Assembly (NCBI RefSeq): GCF_004803475.1
Contig: NZ_SRKY01000005.1
Coordinates: forward strand, 62,001 to 126,000
Length of the DNA stretch: 64,000 nt
Direction of reading: 5' to 3'
DNA from: Aliishimia ponticola
GTDB taxonomy: Bacteria > Pseudomonadota > Alphaproteobacteria > Rhodobacterales > Rhodobacteraceae
The notes under the pieces were generated by a model. It searched no databases. It worked only from the letters and a program-made list of their open reading frames with translations, and had not been told where the DNA came from. The first letter of the stretch is position 1; each line of letters starts with the position of its first letter. Position numbers and translations under genes: made by a program. This document shows, piece after piece, positions 16,767 through 25,965 of the stretch.

Positions 16767-17614
16767 CCCGAATTGACAGACGCGCCCTGTTCAAAACAGG
16801 TTCTGCCGCCGCTTTGCTGGCGGCGGTTGGCGTGTCTGCGGAAGCTGCGCCTGCGCGCGGCGGGCATTTGCGGGCCGCGCTGTCTGGCGGGGATCGTGCC
16901 GAAAACTGGCTGACCGTTCCGGGTGGGCGGTTTTTGCAGGCTGCACGGAATGCCGTCTTTGAAACCCTGACAGAGATTGCCGCCGATGGCACCTTGCAGC
17001 CCGGCCTCGCCGACGCGTGGCAGATGCAGGATGCTGGCCGGATTTGGGATTTCCACCTTGCACAGGGTGTTCTGTTCCATGACGGATCGGCCTTGCGGGC
17101 CGAGGATGTTCTTGCCTCGCTCCGCGCGGCGGGGCTTGAGGCCAGCCTTGCGGACGGTGCCGTGCGTGTGACCTTGGCGGCGCCCGATCCGGCATTCCCA
17201 TTCCGCGCGGCGCAACAAGGGCTTGCGGTATTCAAAGCGGATGAAATCGCCGCGGGGCGGTTGGTCAACGGAACGGGGCTTTACCGGATCAAGCGTTTCG
17301 ATGCCGGGCGCGGTTTCCTTGGCGAACGGGTTGCGCAGCATCGCAAGGATGGAAAAGCCGGGTGGTTCGATACGCTCGAACTGGTGGCCATTTCAGACGA
17401 GCATGTCCGCGCAGAAGCGATCCGCGATGGCTTTGTCGATGTGGCTGATCTGGGCGCTGCGCATGACTTGGATGGAATGCCCGGGATTCGTCTCATCCAT
17501 GACGGAAATGCGGTCGGCGCAGCCCTGCGGGACGAGGTCCGGCACGCGATGCGGACTGGCGAGCATCCCTTGGATGACATGCGATTCGCGGAACGGTGGT
17601 GGGCGCGCGCCTAG
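16763..17614 (+). CDS. Short solute-binding protein of the peptide/nickel (SBP_bac_5) family
   Basis: A 283-residue periplasmic protein of the ABC solute-binding family 5. A Tat-like signal DRRALFKTG (5-13) leads to a hydrophobic segment ending SAEAAP. The family landmarks NAVFETLTEIAADGTLQPGLADAWQ (split) and WDFHLAQGVLFHDGSALRAEDVLASLR are clear. Full-length members have about 500 residues; this one keeps the first lobe, then ends after a reduced region containing NGTGLYRIKRFD. It is closed by a normal stop with no frameshift seen, and no ABC permease or ATPase is nearby. It may be a conserved mini-version or a decayed gene; good codon use favours the former. Confidence 0.78.
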   Translation: MTRIDRRALFKTGSAAALLAAVGVSAEAAPARGGHLRAALSGGDRAENWLTVPGGRFLQAARNAVFETLTEIAADGTLQPGLADAWQMQDAGRIWDFHLAQGVLFHDGSALRAEDVLASLRAAGLEASLADGAVRVTLAAPDPAFPFRAAQQGLAVFKADEIAAGRLVNGTGLYRIKRFDAGRGFLGERVAQHRKDGKAGWFDTLELVAISDEHVRAEAIRDGFVDVADLGAAHDLDGMPGIRLIHDGNAVGAALRDEVRHAMRTGEHPLDDMRFAERWWARA

Positions 17615-17632
17615 GCGTGGCCTGATTGGGGC

Positions 17633-17661
17633 TTGCGCGACCGGGGTATCAAGCGTATATG
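17633..17661 (+). promoter_or_regulatory. Candidate sigma-70 promoter for the rimP operon
   Basis: TTGCGC (17633-17638), a 17-base spacer and TATATG (17656-17661). This predicts a start near 17668 and an untranslated leader of about 84 bases before rimP. The spacing is ideal and the -10 is good, but the -35 matches only partly. Confidence 0.4.
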
Positions 17662-17715
17662 CCCCTTAACAGCGGCGCGTGAGGGTCCAAACCTGATGCC
17701 CACCGGAAACGTGTG

Positions 17716-17738
17716 ACGGGCCGCGCGCCCGTTTTTTT
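17716..17738 (+). terminator. Terminator-type hairpin in the rimP leader (possible attenuator)
   Basis: ACGGGC (17716-17721), five-base loop, GCCCGT (17727-17732) and seven Ts to 17738. It lies 13 bases before the rimP ATG, so it would stop transcription just short of the operon. An upstream GGCGCG (17674-17679) is complementary to CGCGCC (17724-17729), which covers the loop and part of the 3' arm, offering a competing structure. It could alternatively just end the upstream pip unit. Confidence 0.65.
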
Positions 17739-17751
17739 GTGCTTGAATGAA

Positions 17752-18357
17752 ATGTCCAACGACCTGATCGCAAAAGCAGCCATTGACCGACGTCTCGCCG
17801 AGATCATCACCCCGGTGATCGAGGATATGGGATTCGAGCTTGTCCGCGTTCGGCTGATGAGCGGAAACACCACGACCTTGCAAGTCATGGCCGACAAGCC
17901 CGATGGCGGTATCGAAGTCGATGACTGCGCCGAGATTTCGACGATGATCAGTGCCACGCTGGATGTCGAAGACCCGATCCTGGATACGTATACGCTGGAA
18001 GTTTCCAGCCCGGGGATCGACCGGCCGCTGACCCGGCTCAAGGATTTTGAGGCTTTTGAAGGCTACGATGCCAAGCTCGAAACCGCGGAACTGATCGACG
18101 GACGCCGCCGCTTCAAGGGTGTGCTGGCCGGGGTCGAAGGGGACGAGGTGCTGATTAACGTGAACGAGGGCACGATTGGCCTGAAGTTCGACTGGCTCAG
18201 TGATGCAAAGCTCGTTCTGACGGACGAGTTGATCAAGCTGATGCTGAAGCAGCGCAAGGCTGCTGGAATACTGAACGAAGACGCTTTCGACGTCATTGAC
18301 GAGGACACGCCCGAACAGGGTGACACGCAGGACGACGCGCCTGAAGAGGAGAAGTAG
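17752..18357 (+). CDS. rimP: Ribosome maturation factor RimP
   Basis: A 201-residue 30S-subunit maturation factor, first gene of the rimP-nusA-ylxR-infB operon. The segment [14 protein letters not shown] near the N-terminus and the [12 protein letters not shown] motif identify it. The C-terminal 25 residues are strongly acidic, longer than in many homologues. I chose the ATG at 17752; an in-frame start at 17713 would translate through the terminator-type hairpin, which argues against it. There is no strong Shine-Dalgarno, since the T-run of the hairpin occupies that place. nusA follows without a gap. Confidence 0.93.
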   Translation: MSNDLIAKAAIDRRLAEIITPVIEDMGFELVRVRLMSGNTTTLQVMADKPDGGIEVDDCAEISTMISATLDVEDPILDTYTLEVSSPGIDRPLTRLKDFEAFEGYDAKLETAELIDGRRRFKGVLAGVEGDEVLINVNEGTIGLKFDWLSDAKLVLTDELIKLMLKQRKAAGILNEDAFDVIDEDTPEQGDTQDDAPEEEK

Positions 18358-19980
18358 ATGTCCATTACATCCGCAAACCAGCTGGAACTGCTGCAAACCG
18401 CAGAGGCCGTTGCCCGCGAGAAGATGATCGACCCGTCGCTCGTCATCGAAGCGATGGAAGAGAGCCTCGCGCGTGCCGCAAAGAGCCGCTATGGCGCCGA
18501 GATGGATATTCGTGTCGATATCGACCGCAAGACAGGCCGCGCGACCTTCACCCGCGTGCGCACGGTGGTCGAAGATGAAGAGCTTGAGAACTACCAGGCC
18601 GAGTTTACCGTCGAGCAGGCCAAGCAATACATGAGCGACCCCAAGGTCGGTGACACCTTTGTCGAGGAAGTCCCGCCGGTGGAGATGGGCCGGATTGCAG
18701 CGCAGTCGGCCAAGCAGGTCATTCTGCAAAAAGTCCGCGAAGCAGAGCGTGACAAGCAGTTCGAAGAATACAAAGACAAGGTCGGCACCATCATCAACGT
18801 GCTGGTCAAACGCGAGGAATACGGCAACGTCATCGTTGACCTGAACCCGGGCGAAGGCGTGCTGCGCCGGAACGAAAAGATTGGCCGCGAAAGCTATCGC
18901 AATGGCGACCGTATCCGCTGCTACATCAAGGATGTGCGCCGTGAACAGCGTGGCCCGCAGATCTTCCTGTCGCGGACAGCCCCGGAATTCATGGCGGAAT
19001 TGTTCAAGATGGAAGTGCCGGAAATCTACGACGGCATCATCGAAATCAAAGCGGTTGCCCGCGATCCCGGATCGCGCGCGAAGATCGCCGTCATTTCCTA
19101 TGACAACTCGATCGATCCGGTCGGGGCCTGTGTCGGTATGCGCGGCAGCCGTGTTCAGGCCGTCGTGAACGAGCTTCAGGGCGAAAAGATCGACATCATT
19201 CCGTGGAACGAAGATCAGCCGACCTTCCTTGTGAACGCGCTGCAACCTGCGGAAGTGTCCAAGGTGGTTCTGGACGAAGAGGCGGGCAAGATCGAGGTCG
19301 TCGTACCGGAAGAGCAGCTGTCGCTTGCCATCGGTCGTCGTGGTCAGAACGTGCGTCTTGCATCGCAGCTGACCAATCTCGACATCGACATCATGACCGA
19401 GGAAGAAGAATCCGCGCGTCGTCAGGCAGAGTTTGAACAGCGAACCAAGCTGTTCATGGATACGCTGGATCTGGATGAGTTCTTCGCGCAGCTTCTGGTG
19501 TCCGAAGGCTTCACCAATCTTGAAGAGGTCGCCTATGTGGAAGTGTCCGAGCTTCTGGTGATCGACGGAGTGGATGAAAGCACCGCGACCGAACTGCAAA
19601 TGCGCGCGCGTGACTACCTTGAAGCGCAAGCTGCCAAGGCTCTTGAAAGCGCACGTGCGCTGGGCGCGGAAGACAGCCTGATTGAATTCGACGGCCTCAG
19701 CCCCCAAATGGTAGAAGCGTTGGCCAAGGATGGTGTGAAGACGCTGGAAGACTTCGCGACCTGCGCGGATTGGGAACTGGCCGGTGGCTGGACGACCGTC
19801 GACGGCGAACGCGTCAAGGATGACGGTGTGCTTGAACCTTTCGATCTGTCTTTGCAGGAAGCGCAGGATATGATTATGACTGCACGCGTCCTTCTGGGTT
19901 GGGTCGATCCGGCGGATCTCGAACCCGATGCCGAAGAGCTTGGCGACGAAGAAGCCGCCAGCGAGGAGGCGGAGGCCTGA
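18358..19980 (+). CDS. nusA: Transcription termination/antitermination factor NusA
   Basis: A 540-residue NusA, which binds RNA polymerase and nascent RNA to set pausing, termination and antitermination. Domains in order are the N-terminal polymerase-binding domain (1-125), S1 (about 135-200), KH1 and KH2 (about 205-345, with GACVGMRGSRVQAVVNEL and LSLAIGRRGQNVRLASQL), and C-terminal helix-hairpin-helix/acidic repeats (LLVIDGVDESTATEL and further). It starts on the base after the rimP stop. NusA commonly regulates its own operon, which makes the leader hairpin upstream of rimP of interest. Confidence 0.96.
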   Translation: MSITSANQLELLQTAEAVAREKMIDPSLVIEAMEESLARAAKSRYGAEMDIRVDIDRKTGRATFTRVRTVVEDEELENYQAEFTVEQAKQYMSDPKVGDTFVEEVPPVEMGRIAAQSAKQVILQKVREAERDKQFEEYKDKVGTIINVLVKREEYGNVIVDLNPGEGVLRRNEKIGRESYRNGDRIRCYIKDVRREQRGPQIFLSRTAPEFMAELFKMEVPEIYDGIIEIKAVARDPGSRAKIAVISYDNSIDPVGACVGMRGSRVQAVVNELQGEKIDIIPWNEDQPTFLVNALQPAEVSKVVLDEEAGKIEVVVPEEQLSLAIGRRGQNVRLASQLTNLDIDIMTEEEESARRQAEFEQRTKLFMDTLDLDEFFAQLLVSEGFTNLEEVAYVEVSELLVIDGVDESTATELQMRARDYLEAQAAKALESARALGAEDSLIEFDGLSPQMVEALAKDGVKTLEDFATCADWELAGGWTTVDGERVKDDGVLEPFDLSLQEAQDMIMTARVLLGWVDPADLEPDAEELGDEEAASEEAEA

Positions 19981-20005
19981 TTCAGGCCTCCCGCGGGGCG
20001 CCGAG

Positions 20006-20641
20006 ATGGGACGAGGTGGTCAACCCAAGGACCGGGAAAACGGTCCAGAACGCAAGTGTCTTGCCACGGGTGAGGTGCGGCCGACATCGGAGTTGATCCG
20101 TTTTGTCGTCGGGCCGGACAACACCATCGTGCCGGACATTGCCGGTAAATTGCCGGGTCGCGGCATTTATGTCTCCGCGACACGGGATGCGCTGAACACG
20201 GCGGTTGCCCGCAAGGTCTTTGCGCGGGGCGCCAAGGCGCAGGTGACGGTGCCGGACGGTTTGGTGGACGAAGTAGAGCGACAGTTGGTGCAACGTGTGG
20301 TGCACCTGATTTCGCTGGCGCGTAAGGCCGGCGGGGCGATTGCAGGGTACGAAAAGGTCAAAACCTGGCTTGACCGAGAAGAGGCCAGGGTTCTGATCCA
20401 AGCGAGTGATGGATCGGGACGCGGGAAGTCGAAACTAAGCACACCACATCGCGGCGTGTATATCGGTTGGCTTACCGCAGATGAGTTGGGTTTGGCATTT
20501 GGACGCCAAACTGTGATACATGGCGCGCTCGGCACTGGTGGACTCACACAACGTGTTGTAGAGGAAGCCCATCGGCTGAAAGGTATGCGCCTTGGCAAGG
20601 ATGAGGATACGCCTCATCGGGAAGGAAAAGAGGCTCTATGA
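20006..20641 (+). CDS. YlxR (DUF448)/L7Ae-like RNA-binding protein
   Basis: A 211-residue nucleic-acid-binding protein of the nusA-infB operon. The N-terminal YlxR/DUF448 domain has [20 protein letters not shown] and [10 protein letters not shown] (about 10-60). The second half has [18 protein letters not shown], the start of an L7Ae/L30e-like RNA-binding fold. This two-domain form is usual in alphaproteobacteria. I placed the start at the ATG at 20006, 25 bases after nusA, because conserved sequence begins there; an earlier in-frame ATG lies within nusA. It overlaps infB by four bases. Homologues are described as affecting transcription or ribosome assembly. Confidence 0.88.
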   Translation: MGRGGQPKDRENGPERKCLATGEVRPTSELIRFVVGPDNTIVPDIAGKLPGRGIYVSATRDALNTAVARKVFARGAKAQVTVPDGLVDEVERQLVQRVVHLISLARKAGGAIAGYEKVKTWLDREEARVLIQASDGSGRGKSKLSTPHRGVYIGWLTADELGLAFGRQTVIHGALGTGGLTQRVVEEAHRLKGMRLGKDEDTPHREGKEAL

Positions 20642-23127
20642 GCGATAGTGACGGCAAAAAAACTTTGGGACTGCGCAGTGGCGCGCGCTCCGGCAATGTG
20701 AAGCAAAGCTTCAGCCATGGTCGGACGAAAAGCGTTGTGGTGGAAACCAAGCGCAAGCGCGTTGTGGTTCCCAAGCCCGGTCCCAGCAAGGGAACTGGCT
20801 CCGGCGCTGGCGTCGGTGATCCGTCGAAGCGCCCTGCTGGCATTTCCGATGCGGAAATGGAACGCCGGCTGAAAGCACTTCAGGCTGCAAAAGCACGCGA
20901 GGCCGATGAACAGGCCAAGCGGGAAGCTGAAGAGAAAGCTCGCCAGGAAGAACGCGAACGCCGCCGGGCGGAGCAGGAAGCCAAGGAACGCGAAGAGCGT
21001 GAGCGGATCGAAGCTCTGAAAGCCAAGGAAGAAGAAGAGGCGCGCGCCAAGCAGGAGGCCGAGGCCGCCAAGCAGCGTGCCGCCGAAGCGGAATCCCAAA
21101 AAGCGGCGCGGGCGGCTGAGCCTGCATCGCGTGCGGCGTCCCCGAAACCGGCAGCCACCCCGTCGCGCAAAGAGCGTGAGCGGGACGACCAATCGCGCCC
21201 GTCGCGCGGTCGTGGTGACGATTCCGGCCGTCGTTCCGGCAAGCTGACGCTGAACCAGGCGCTTGCGGGGGCCGAAGGTGGTCGCCAGCGGTCCATGGCG
21301 TCGATGAAGCGCAAGCAAGAGCGTGCGCGGCAGAAAGCTATGGGCGGTGCGCAAGAGCGGGAAAAGGTTGTCCGCAACGTGCAGCTTCCCGAAGCGATTG
21401 TCGTGAGCGAGCTTGCCAACCGGATGTCCGAACGTGTTGCGGACGTCGTGAAGGCGCTGATGCAGAACGGCATCATGGCCACGCAGAACCAGACGATCGA
21501 TGCGGATACCGCGGAACTGATCATCGAAGAGTTCGGCCACGAAGTAACGCGCGTTTCCGACGCGGATGTGGAAGATGTCATCGACTCGGTGCAGGACGCC
21601 GACGAAGACCTCAAGCCGCGCCCGCCGGTCATCACTATCATGGGTCACGTTGACCACGGCAAAACCTCGCTTCTGGATGCGATCCGGAATGCGAAAGTTG
21701 TCGCGGGCGAAGCTGGCGGGATCACGCAGCACATCGGTGCTTATCAGGTGGAACAGGATGGCAAGAAGCTGACCTTCCTCGATACGCCGGGCCACGCTGC
21801 GTTTACCTCCATGCGGTCGCGCGGTGCGCAGGTGACGGATATCGTCGTGCTGGTTGTTGCGGCGGATGACGCCGTGATGCCGCAGACGGTTGAGGCGATT
21901 GCCCACGCGAAGGCGGCGAATGTGCCGATGATCGTTGCGATCAACAAGATCGACCGCCCGGCGGCCAACCCGGACAAAGTGCGGACCGATCTGCTTCAGC
22001 ACGAAGTCATCGTCGAGAAAATGTCCGGCGATGTGCAGGATGTCGAAGTCTCTGCGATCAATGGCACGGGTCTGGAAGAACTGCTCGAAGCGATTTCGCT
22101 TCAGGCGGAGATTCTGGAACTGAAAGCCAACCCGGAACGCGCGGCGCAAGGCGCGGTGATCGAAGCCAAACTGGATGTGGGCCGTGGTCCCGTTGCGACG
22201 GTTCTGGTGCAGAACGGCACTCTTCGTCAGGGCGATATCTTCGTCGTGGGCGAGCAGTGGGGTAAAGTTCGCGCCATGGAAAACGACCAAGGCAAGCGTG
22301 TTGCAGAGGCCGGTCCGTCGGTTCCGGTCGAGGTTCTCGGCCTGAACGGCACGCCCGAAGCCGGTGACGTTCTGAACGTGGTCGAAACCGAGGCGCAAGC
22401 GCGCGAGATCGCGGAATACCGTGAGAAAGCGGCCAAGGACAAACGTGCGGCTGCCGGTGCGGCGACAACTCTGGATCAGCTTCTGGCGAAGGCCAAAGCG
22501 GACGAGAACGTGGCGGAATTGCCCATTCTGGTCAAAGCCGACGTGCAAGGGTCTGCCGAAGCCATCGTTCAGGCGATGGAGAAAATCGGCAACGACGAAG
22601 TTCGCGTGCGTGTTCTGCACTCCGGTGTGGGCGCGATCACCGAAACGGATGTCGGCCTTGCCGAAGCATCGGGCGCGCCGATCATGGGCTTCAACGTCCG
22701 TGCCAACGCGCCAGCGCGGAATTCCGCGAACCAGAAGGGCGTCGAGATCCGGTACTATTCGGTGATCTACGACCTGGTTGACGATGTGAAAGCTGCGGCC
22801 TCCGGCCTGCTGGGTGCGGAAATCCGCGAAAACTTCATCGGCTATGCCGAAATCAAGGAAGTCTTCAAAGTGTCCGGCGTCGGCAAGGTTGCAGGCTGTC
22901 TGGTCACCGAAGGTGTGGCCCGCCGTTCCGCCGGTGTGCGTCTTCTGCGCGACAACGTGGTGATCCACGAAGGCACGCTGAAAACGCTCAAACGGTTCAA
23001 GGACGAGGTGGCGGAAGTCATTTCGGGCCAGGAATGCGGTATGGCGTTCGAGAATTACGACGATATCCGCCCGGCGGACATTATCGAAATCTTCGAGCGC
23101 GAGGAAATTACCCGCACGCTGGAGTGA
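20638..23127 (+). CDS. infB: Translation initiation factor IF-2
   Basis: An 829-residue IF-2, the GTPase that places initiator tRNA on the 30S subunit. A long charged N-terminal region (to about 230) contains alternating Lys/Glu/Arg/Ala coiled-coil-like sequence. It is followed by the IF2_N module and the G domain with [18 protein letters not shown] and NKIDRP, then domains II to IV ending in [13 protein letters not shown]. The length is typical for alphaproteobacteria. ATGA overlap with ylxR and a strong terminator 26 bases downstream define the end of the operon. Confidence 0.97.
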   Translation: MSDSDGKKTLGLRSGARSGNVKQSFSHGRTKSVVVETKRKRVVVPKPGPSKGTGSGAGVGDPSKRPAGISDAEMERRLKALQAAKAREADEQAKREAEEKARQEERERRRAEQEAKEREERERIEALKAKEEEEARAKQEAEAAKQRAAEAESQKAARAAEPASRAASPKPAATPSRKERERDDQSRPSRGRGDDSGRRSGKLTLNQALAGAEGGRQRSMASMKRKQERARQKAMGGAQEREKVVRNVQLPEAIVVSELANRMSERVADVVKALMQNGIMATQNQTIDADTAELIIEEFGHEVTRVSDADVEDVIDSVQDADEDLKPRPPVITIMGHVDHGKTSLLDAIRNAKVVAGEAGGITQHIGAYQVEQDGKKLTFLDTPGHAAFTSMRSRGAQVTDIVVLVVAADDAVMPQTVEAIAHAKAANVPMIVAINKIDRPAANPDKVRTDLLQHEVIVEKMSGDVQDVEVSAINGTGLEELLEAISLQAEILELKANPERAAQGAVIEAKLDVGRGPVATVLVQNGTLRQGDIFVVGEQWGKVRAMENDQGKRVAEAGPSVPVEVLGLNGTPEAGDVLNVVETEAQAREIAEYREKAAKDKRAAAGAATTLDQLLAKAKADENVAELPILVKADVQGSAEAIVQAMEKIGNDEVRVRVLHSGVGAITETDVGLAEASGAPIMGFNVRANAPARNSANQKGVEIRYYSVIYDLVDDVKAAASGLLGAEIRENFIGYAEIKEVFKVSGVGKVAGCLVTEGVARRSAGVRLLRDNVVIHEGTLKTLKRFKDEVAEVISGQECGMAFENYDDIRPADIIEIFEREEITRTLE

Positions 23128-23153
23128 TTTTCAGACGATCTGGAAAAGAAGAA

Positions 23154-23182
23154 GGGAGTGGTTTTCACCACTCCCTTTTTTT
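23154..23182. terminator. Rho-independent terminator after infB, probably bidirectional
   Basis: GGGAGTGG (23154-23161), loop TTTTCA, CCACTCCC (23168-23175) and seven Ts (23176-23182). On the minus strand the stem is followed by a T-rich stretch (TTCTTCTTTT), so it can also end the convergent 45-residue gene, whose stop codon overlaps the T-run. Confidence 0.92.
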
Positions 23183-23318
23183 ACGCGGCAGCTTTTGTGA
23201 CAGGTTGTCCGCAGAAAAGCGCCGATCCGACGCGGACGATGATCCGACCATCGGGCAGGGTATTTTCAAGAATACCCTGTACTGAAATACAACTTCCGAG
23301 CGTGATTGTTCGCAGCAT
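23181..23318 (-). CDS. Small conserved hypothetical protein, 45 residues
   Basis: A 45-residue protein beginning MLRTITLGSCISVQG and ending with a short hydrophobic/basic tail. It has no signal peptide; the order GRIIVRVGSALFCGQP suggests a small beta-rich fold. A purine-rich ribosome site (GGGAGGGAAA) stands just upstream of the ATG at 23318, and in-frame ATGs further upstream lack one. I recall very similar short proteins beside infB in other Rhodobacteraceae, sometimes mislabelled as initiation factor; this is memory, not a search. The two cysteines (residues 10 and 38) could bind a metal or be redox-active. Function unknown. Confidence 0.65.
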   Translation of the reverse strand: MLRTITLGSCISVQGILENTLPDGRIIVRVGSALFCGQPVTKAAA

Positions 23319-23422
23319 GCCTGTTTCCCTCCCATGAAAAGACGCGCTGAATTGTAAAGCAAAGTGCTTCACTGAAAGTTAACACACCGCTGACATTTGC
23401 CAAGTGCTGTTTCACAATTACT

Positions 23423-23821
23423 TCACAACCAATCCCGCAGTAACGGAATTAGCGGAATATCGGCGGGCGGCATTGGATAATCCCGCAAGGCATTTCCACG
23501 CACCCAAGCCAGCGTTTGACCTTCACGCGGGGCGGGCGTGCCATCCCATTTGCGGCAGGCAAACAGGGGCATAAGCAGGTGGAAATCGTCATAGGTATGG
23601 CTGGCAAAGGTCAGCGGCGCGAGACAGCTTTGCCATGTGTCGATGCCCAGTTCCTCGTGCAACTCGCGGATCAGAGCAGCCTCTGGGGTTTCGCCCGGTT
23701 CGACCTTGCCGCCGGGAAATTCCCATAGCCCTGCCATGGATTTCCCTTCGGGTCGCTGCGCCAATAGCACACGGCCATCCACGTCTATCAGCGCAACGGC
23801 GGATACCAGAACCGTTTTCAC
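23423..23821 (-). CDS. mutT: MutT family Nudix pyrophosphohydrolase (8-oxo-dGTPase type)
   Basis: A 132-residue MutT-like enzyme that sanitises 8-oxo-dGTP. The Nudix box is perfect: GKVEPGETPEAALIRELHEELGI, split at about residues 37-59, preceded by the LWEFPGG typical of MutT. I chose the GTG at 23821 because it overlaps the argJ stop by four bases and gives the usual MutT length; the frame stays open further upstream inside argJ without conserved sequence. The last gene of a parvulin-argJ-mutT run on the minus strand, an order often seen in Rhodobacteraceae. Confidence 0.9.
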   Translation of the reverse strand: MKTVLVSAVALIDVDGRVLLAQRPEGKSMAGLWEFPGGKVEPGETPEAALIRELHEELGIDTWQSCLAPLTFASHTYDDFHLLMPLFACRKWDGTPAPREGQTLAWVRGNALRDYPMPPADIPLIPLLRDWL

Positions 23822-25041
23822 GACCGGTAATCCGCGTTGATGGAAATATACCCGTGCGTCAGGTCGCAGGTCCAAACCGTCGCGGAGCCGCTGCCCAGCC
23901 CGATATCCACACCGATTACCAGATCGGAGTTTTTCATATAGGCCGCCCCGTCCTCTTCCCGGTAACTGGGCGCGACCCAACCATTTTCCGCAACCAGCAC
24001 ACCGCCAAAGCGGATCGACAGCTTGTCCCGGTCCGCAGCGGCGCCGGATTTGCCAACCGCCATCACGACACGGCCCCAGTTGGGGTCTTCGCCGGCCAGC
24101 GCGGTCTTGATAAGCGGCGAGTTGGCGATAGACATGGCGTGTGTCCGGGCATCGGCATCGCTTGCCGCGCCTTCGACGCGGATTTCAACGAACTTCGTTG
24201 CCCCCTCACCATCGCGCACGACCTGATGGGCAAGATCCAGCATCAGATCATTCAGCGCGGCGTCAAATGCCTCTGCCCCCGTGGCATCGACACCGGAGGC
24301 ACCGGTCGCCGCCAGCAGAAGCGTGTCCGAGGTGGAGGTATCGCTATCCACCGTGATGCAGTTGAACGTCCGCGCATTGATGGTCGATACAAGGCGCTGC
24401 AACGCAGCCTGATCATAGCGCGCATCGGTGAAGATATAGACCAGCATCGTCGCCATATCGGGCGCGATCATGCCCGAACCTTTGGCGATGCCTGCAATGC
24501 GGACCTTCCCGCCCGGCAGATCGACCTCGCGCGTGGCGCCTTTGGCGAAGGTGTCGGTCGTCATGATGGCCTTGGCCGCGTCCTCCAAACCGCCTTCGGA
24601 CAGCGTGCCTGCAAGGTCGGAAAGTTTCGCACTGATCCGATCATCGGGCAGCGGCTCACCGATCACACCGGTAGAGGAGGTGAACACGCGCGTTTGCGGC
24701 AGGCCCAGAACCTCGGCCACGCTGGCAGTCAGGCGCGACACACTTTCAAATCCGGCGCGTCCGGTGAACGCATTGGAATTACCGGAATTCACAAGGATCG
24801 CCGCCCCGCTATCGGCGTCGCCACCGATCTTGTCCTGGCAATCCAGAACCGCCGCGGAACGTGTCTTTGACGTTGTAAAGACGCCCGCAACGCTGGTCCC
24901 CGGCGCAAGCCGCGCCAGCATGACATCCGTCCGCCCGGCATAGCGCACGCCTGCGGCGATCGTCGCGAACTCCGCGCCAGCGATGACCGGAAGGGCCGGG
25001 AATTCATCTGGCGCGAGCGGGGAGCGAGGATACTTGCTCAT
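23818..25041 (-). CDS. argJ: Bifunctional ornithine acetyltransferase / N-acetylglutamate synthase
   Basis: A 407-residue ArgJ. It moves the acetyl group from N-acetylornithine to glutamate in arginine synthesis and may also make N-acetylglutamate from acetyl-CoA. The protein cleaves itself before the nucleophilic threonine, visible in GSGMIAPDMATML with cleavage expected between A197 and T198. NSGNSNAFTG, TSSTGVIG and TVDSDTSTSDT are further signatures. The start overlaps the parvulin stop (ATGA) and the end overlaps mutT. Whether it is mono- or bifunctional cannot be told by eye. Confidence 0.95.
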   Translation of the reverse strand: MSKYPRSPLAPDEFPALPVIAGAEFATIAAGVRYAGRTDVMLARLAPGTSVAGVFTTSKTRSAAVLDCQDKIGGDADSGAAILVNSGNSNAFTGRAGFESVSRLTASVAEVLGLPQTRVFTSSTGVIGEPLPDDRISAKLSDLAGTLSEGGLEDAAKAIMTTDTFAKGATREVDLPGGKVRIAGIAKGSGMIAPDMATMLVYIFTDARYDQAALQRLVSTINARTFNCITVDSDTSTSDTLLLAATGASGVDATGAEAFDAALNDLMLDLAHQVVRDGEGATKFVEIRVEGAASDADARTHAMSIANSPLIKTALAGEDPNWGRVVMAVGKSGAAADRDKLSIRFGGVLVAENGWVAPSYREEDGAAYMKNSDLVIGVDIGLGSGSATVWTCDLTHGYISINADYRS

Positions 25042-25898
25042 TCGGTTTTCGTCAGGTCGATTTGATCAAGAACGGTGGGGTCGATTTCGTCGCCCACGGT
25101 CCGGTCAATGTCCGCGTCGGTCACAAGCTGTTCGATATGGGCCGTGACGGCGTCAGTGCGGATCTTCTGCTCCAACTCCTCACGGACTTCTTCCATCACA
25201 GGCGCGGCCTTTGTGCGGATCTCTTTCAGCAGGATGACATGCCAGCCAAAGCGGGTTTCGACCGGCTCTGACACCGCGCCTTCTTCCATCTCCAGCACGG
25301 CCAGTTCAAAGGCAGGCACCATCATGCCCTTGCCAAACCAGCCCAGATCGCCGCCGCGTGGGCCGGACGGGCCAGTGGATTTTTCCTTCGCCAGAACTGC
25401 GAAATCCGCACCGTCATCCAGTTCAGCCTTGATCGCCTGCGCTTCTTCCTGCGTTTCCACAAGGATATGCGCCGCGTTGTATTCCTTGGTCTCTTCGTCG
25501 CCGCCATAGACCTCTTCATAGGCCTCTTCCAACAGATCGGGCGTAACCGCGTTGGCCATAACGTTTTCGACAGCCTCGCCCGCCATGAGCGAGCGCATCT
25601 CGTTATCCAGCGCAAGCTGAACACGTGCGGGCCGTTCGCCATTCATGCTTTGCATCAGCGTGGTTTGCTGGATCAGCTGGTCCAGAATACCGGGAAACAG
25701 CACTTCGGCGGGAAGATTGCGGTACTGATCGGGCAAGGTGGACTTCGCGACAGCGATATGGCCCAGCGTGATATCCGTGCCGTTCACGGTGGCGACGACC
25801 TGCCCCAGATCGGGCTGATCCTCGGCATGGGCGGCGGGAACAAGCGCCATAACGGCCAGCAATGCGGCGGCGAGAGGTTTCTTCAGGCGATCATGCAT
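25038..25898 (-). CDS. Periplasmic peptidylprolyl isomerase, parvulin type (PpiC/PrsA-like)
   Basis: A 286-residue exported folding factor. The signal peptide (KKPLAAALLAVMALVPAAHA, residues 6-25) is followed by an N-terminal helical SurA-like region and a parvulin domain at about 140-240, with AAHILVETQEEA, GPSGPRGGDLGWFGKGMMVPAFE and ETRFGWHVILL. The acidic C-terminal tail (residues 255-286) is unremarkable for the family. The ATG at 25898 is chosen because it puts the signal peptide first; 15 upstream codons are open. It is divergent from secA, an apt pairing of export motor and folding helper. Confidence 0.9.
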   Translation of the reverse strand: MHDRLKKPLAAALLAVMALVPAAHAEDQPDLGQVVATVNGTDITLGHIAVAKSTLPDQYRNLPAEVLFPGILDQLIQQTTLMQSMNGERPARVQLALDNEMRSLMAGEAVENVMANAVTPDLLEEAYEEVYGGDEETKEYNAAHILVETQEEAQAIKAELDDGADFAVLAKEKSTGPSGPRGGDLGWFGKGMMVPAFELAVLEMEEGAVSEPVETRFGWHVILLKEIRTKAAPVMEEVREELEQKIRTDAVTAHIEQLVTDADIDRTVGDEIDPTVLDQIDLTKTE

Positions 25899-25936
25899 CG
25901 GAAAGTCCTTGGATCGGGCCGCAAGCGTTGGCGGCG

Positions 25937-25965
25937 TTGACACTGTATAGGCAGACCCTTACATC
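25937..25965 (+). promoter_or_regulatory. Candidate sigma-70 promoter for secA
   Basis: TTGACA (25937-25942), 17-base spacer and TACATC (25960-25965), in the parvulin-secA divergent gap. The -35 is perfect and the -10 weak. It predicts a leader of roughly 115 bases. An 8-bp inverted repeat, GCAGACCC (25951-25958) and GGGTCTGC (26009-26016), begins inside the spacer. Confidence 0.4.

Noticed and set aside
17644-17667. Hairpin GGGGTAT/ATGCCCC upstream of rimP as part of a tRNA or riboswitch
   Set aside because: It overlaps the likely promoter -10 and has no tRNA-like arms; metY, which precedes rimP in enterobacteria, is not present.
17611-22968. Very long open frames on the minus strand opposite nusA and infB (698 and 784 codons)
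   Set aside because: They mirror well-identified genes in GC-rich DNA, where stop codons are rare on the other strand; their translations are His/Arg/Leu-rich and show no family motif.
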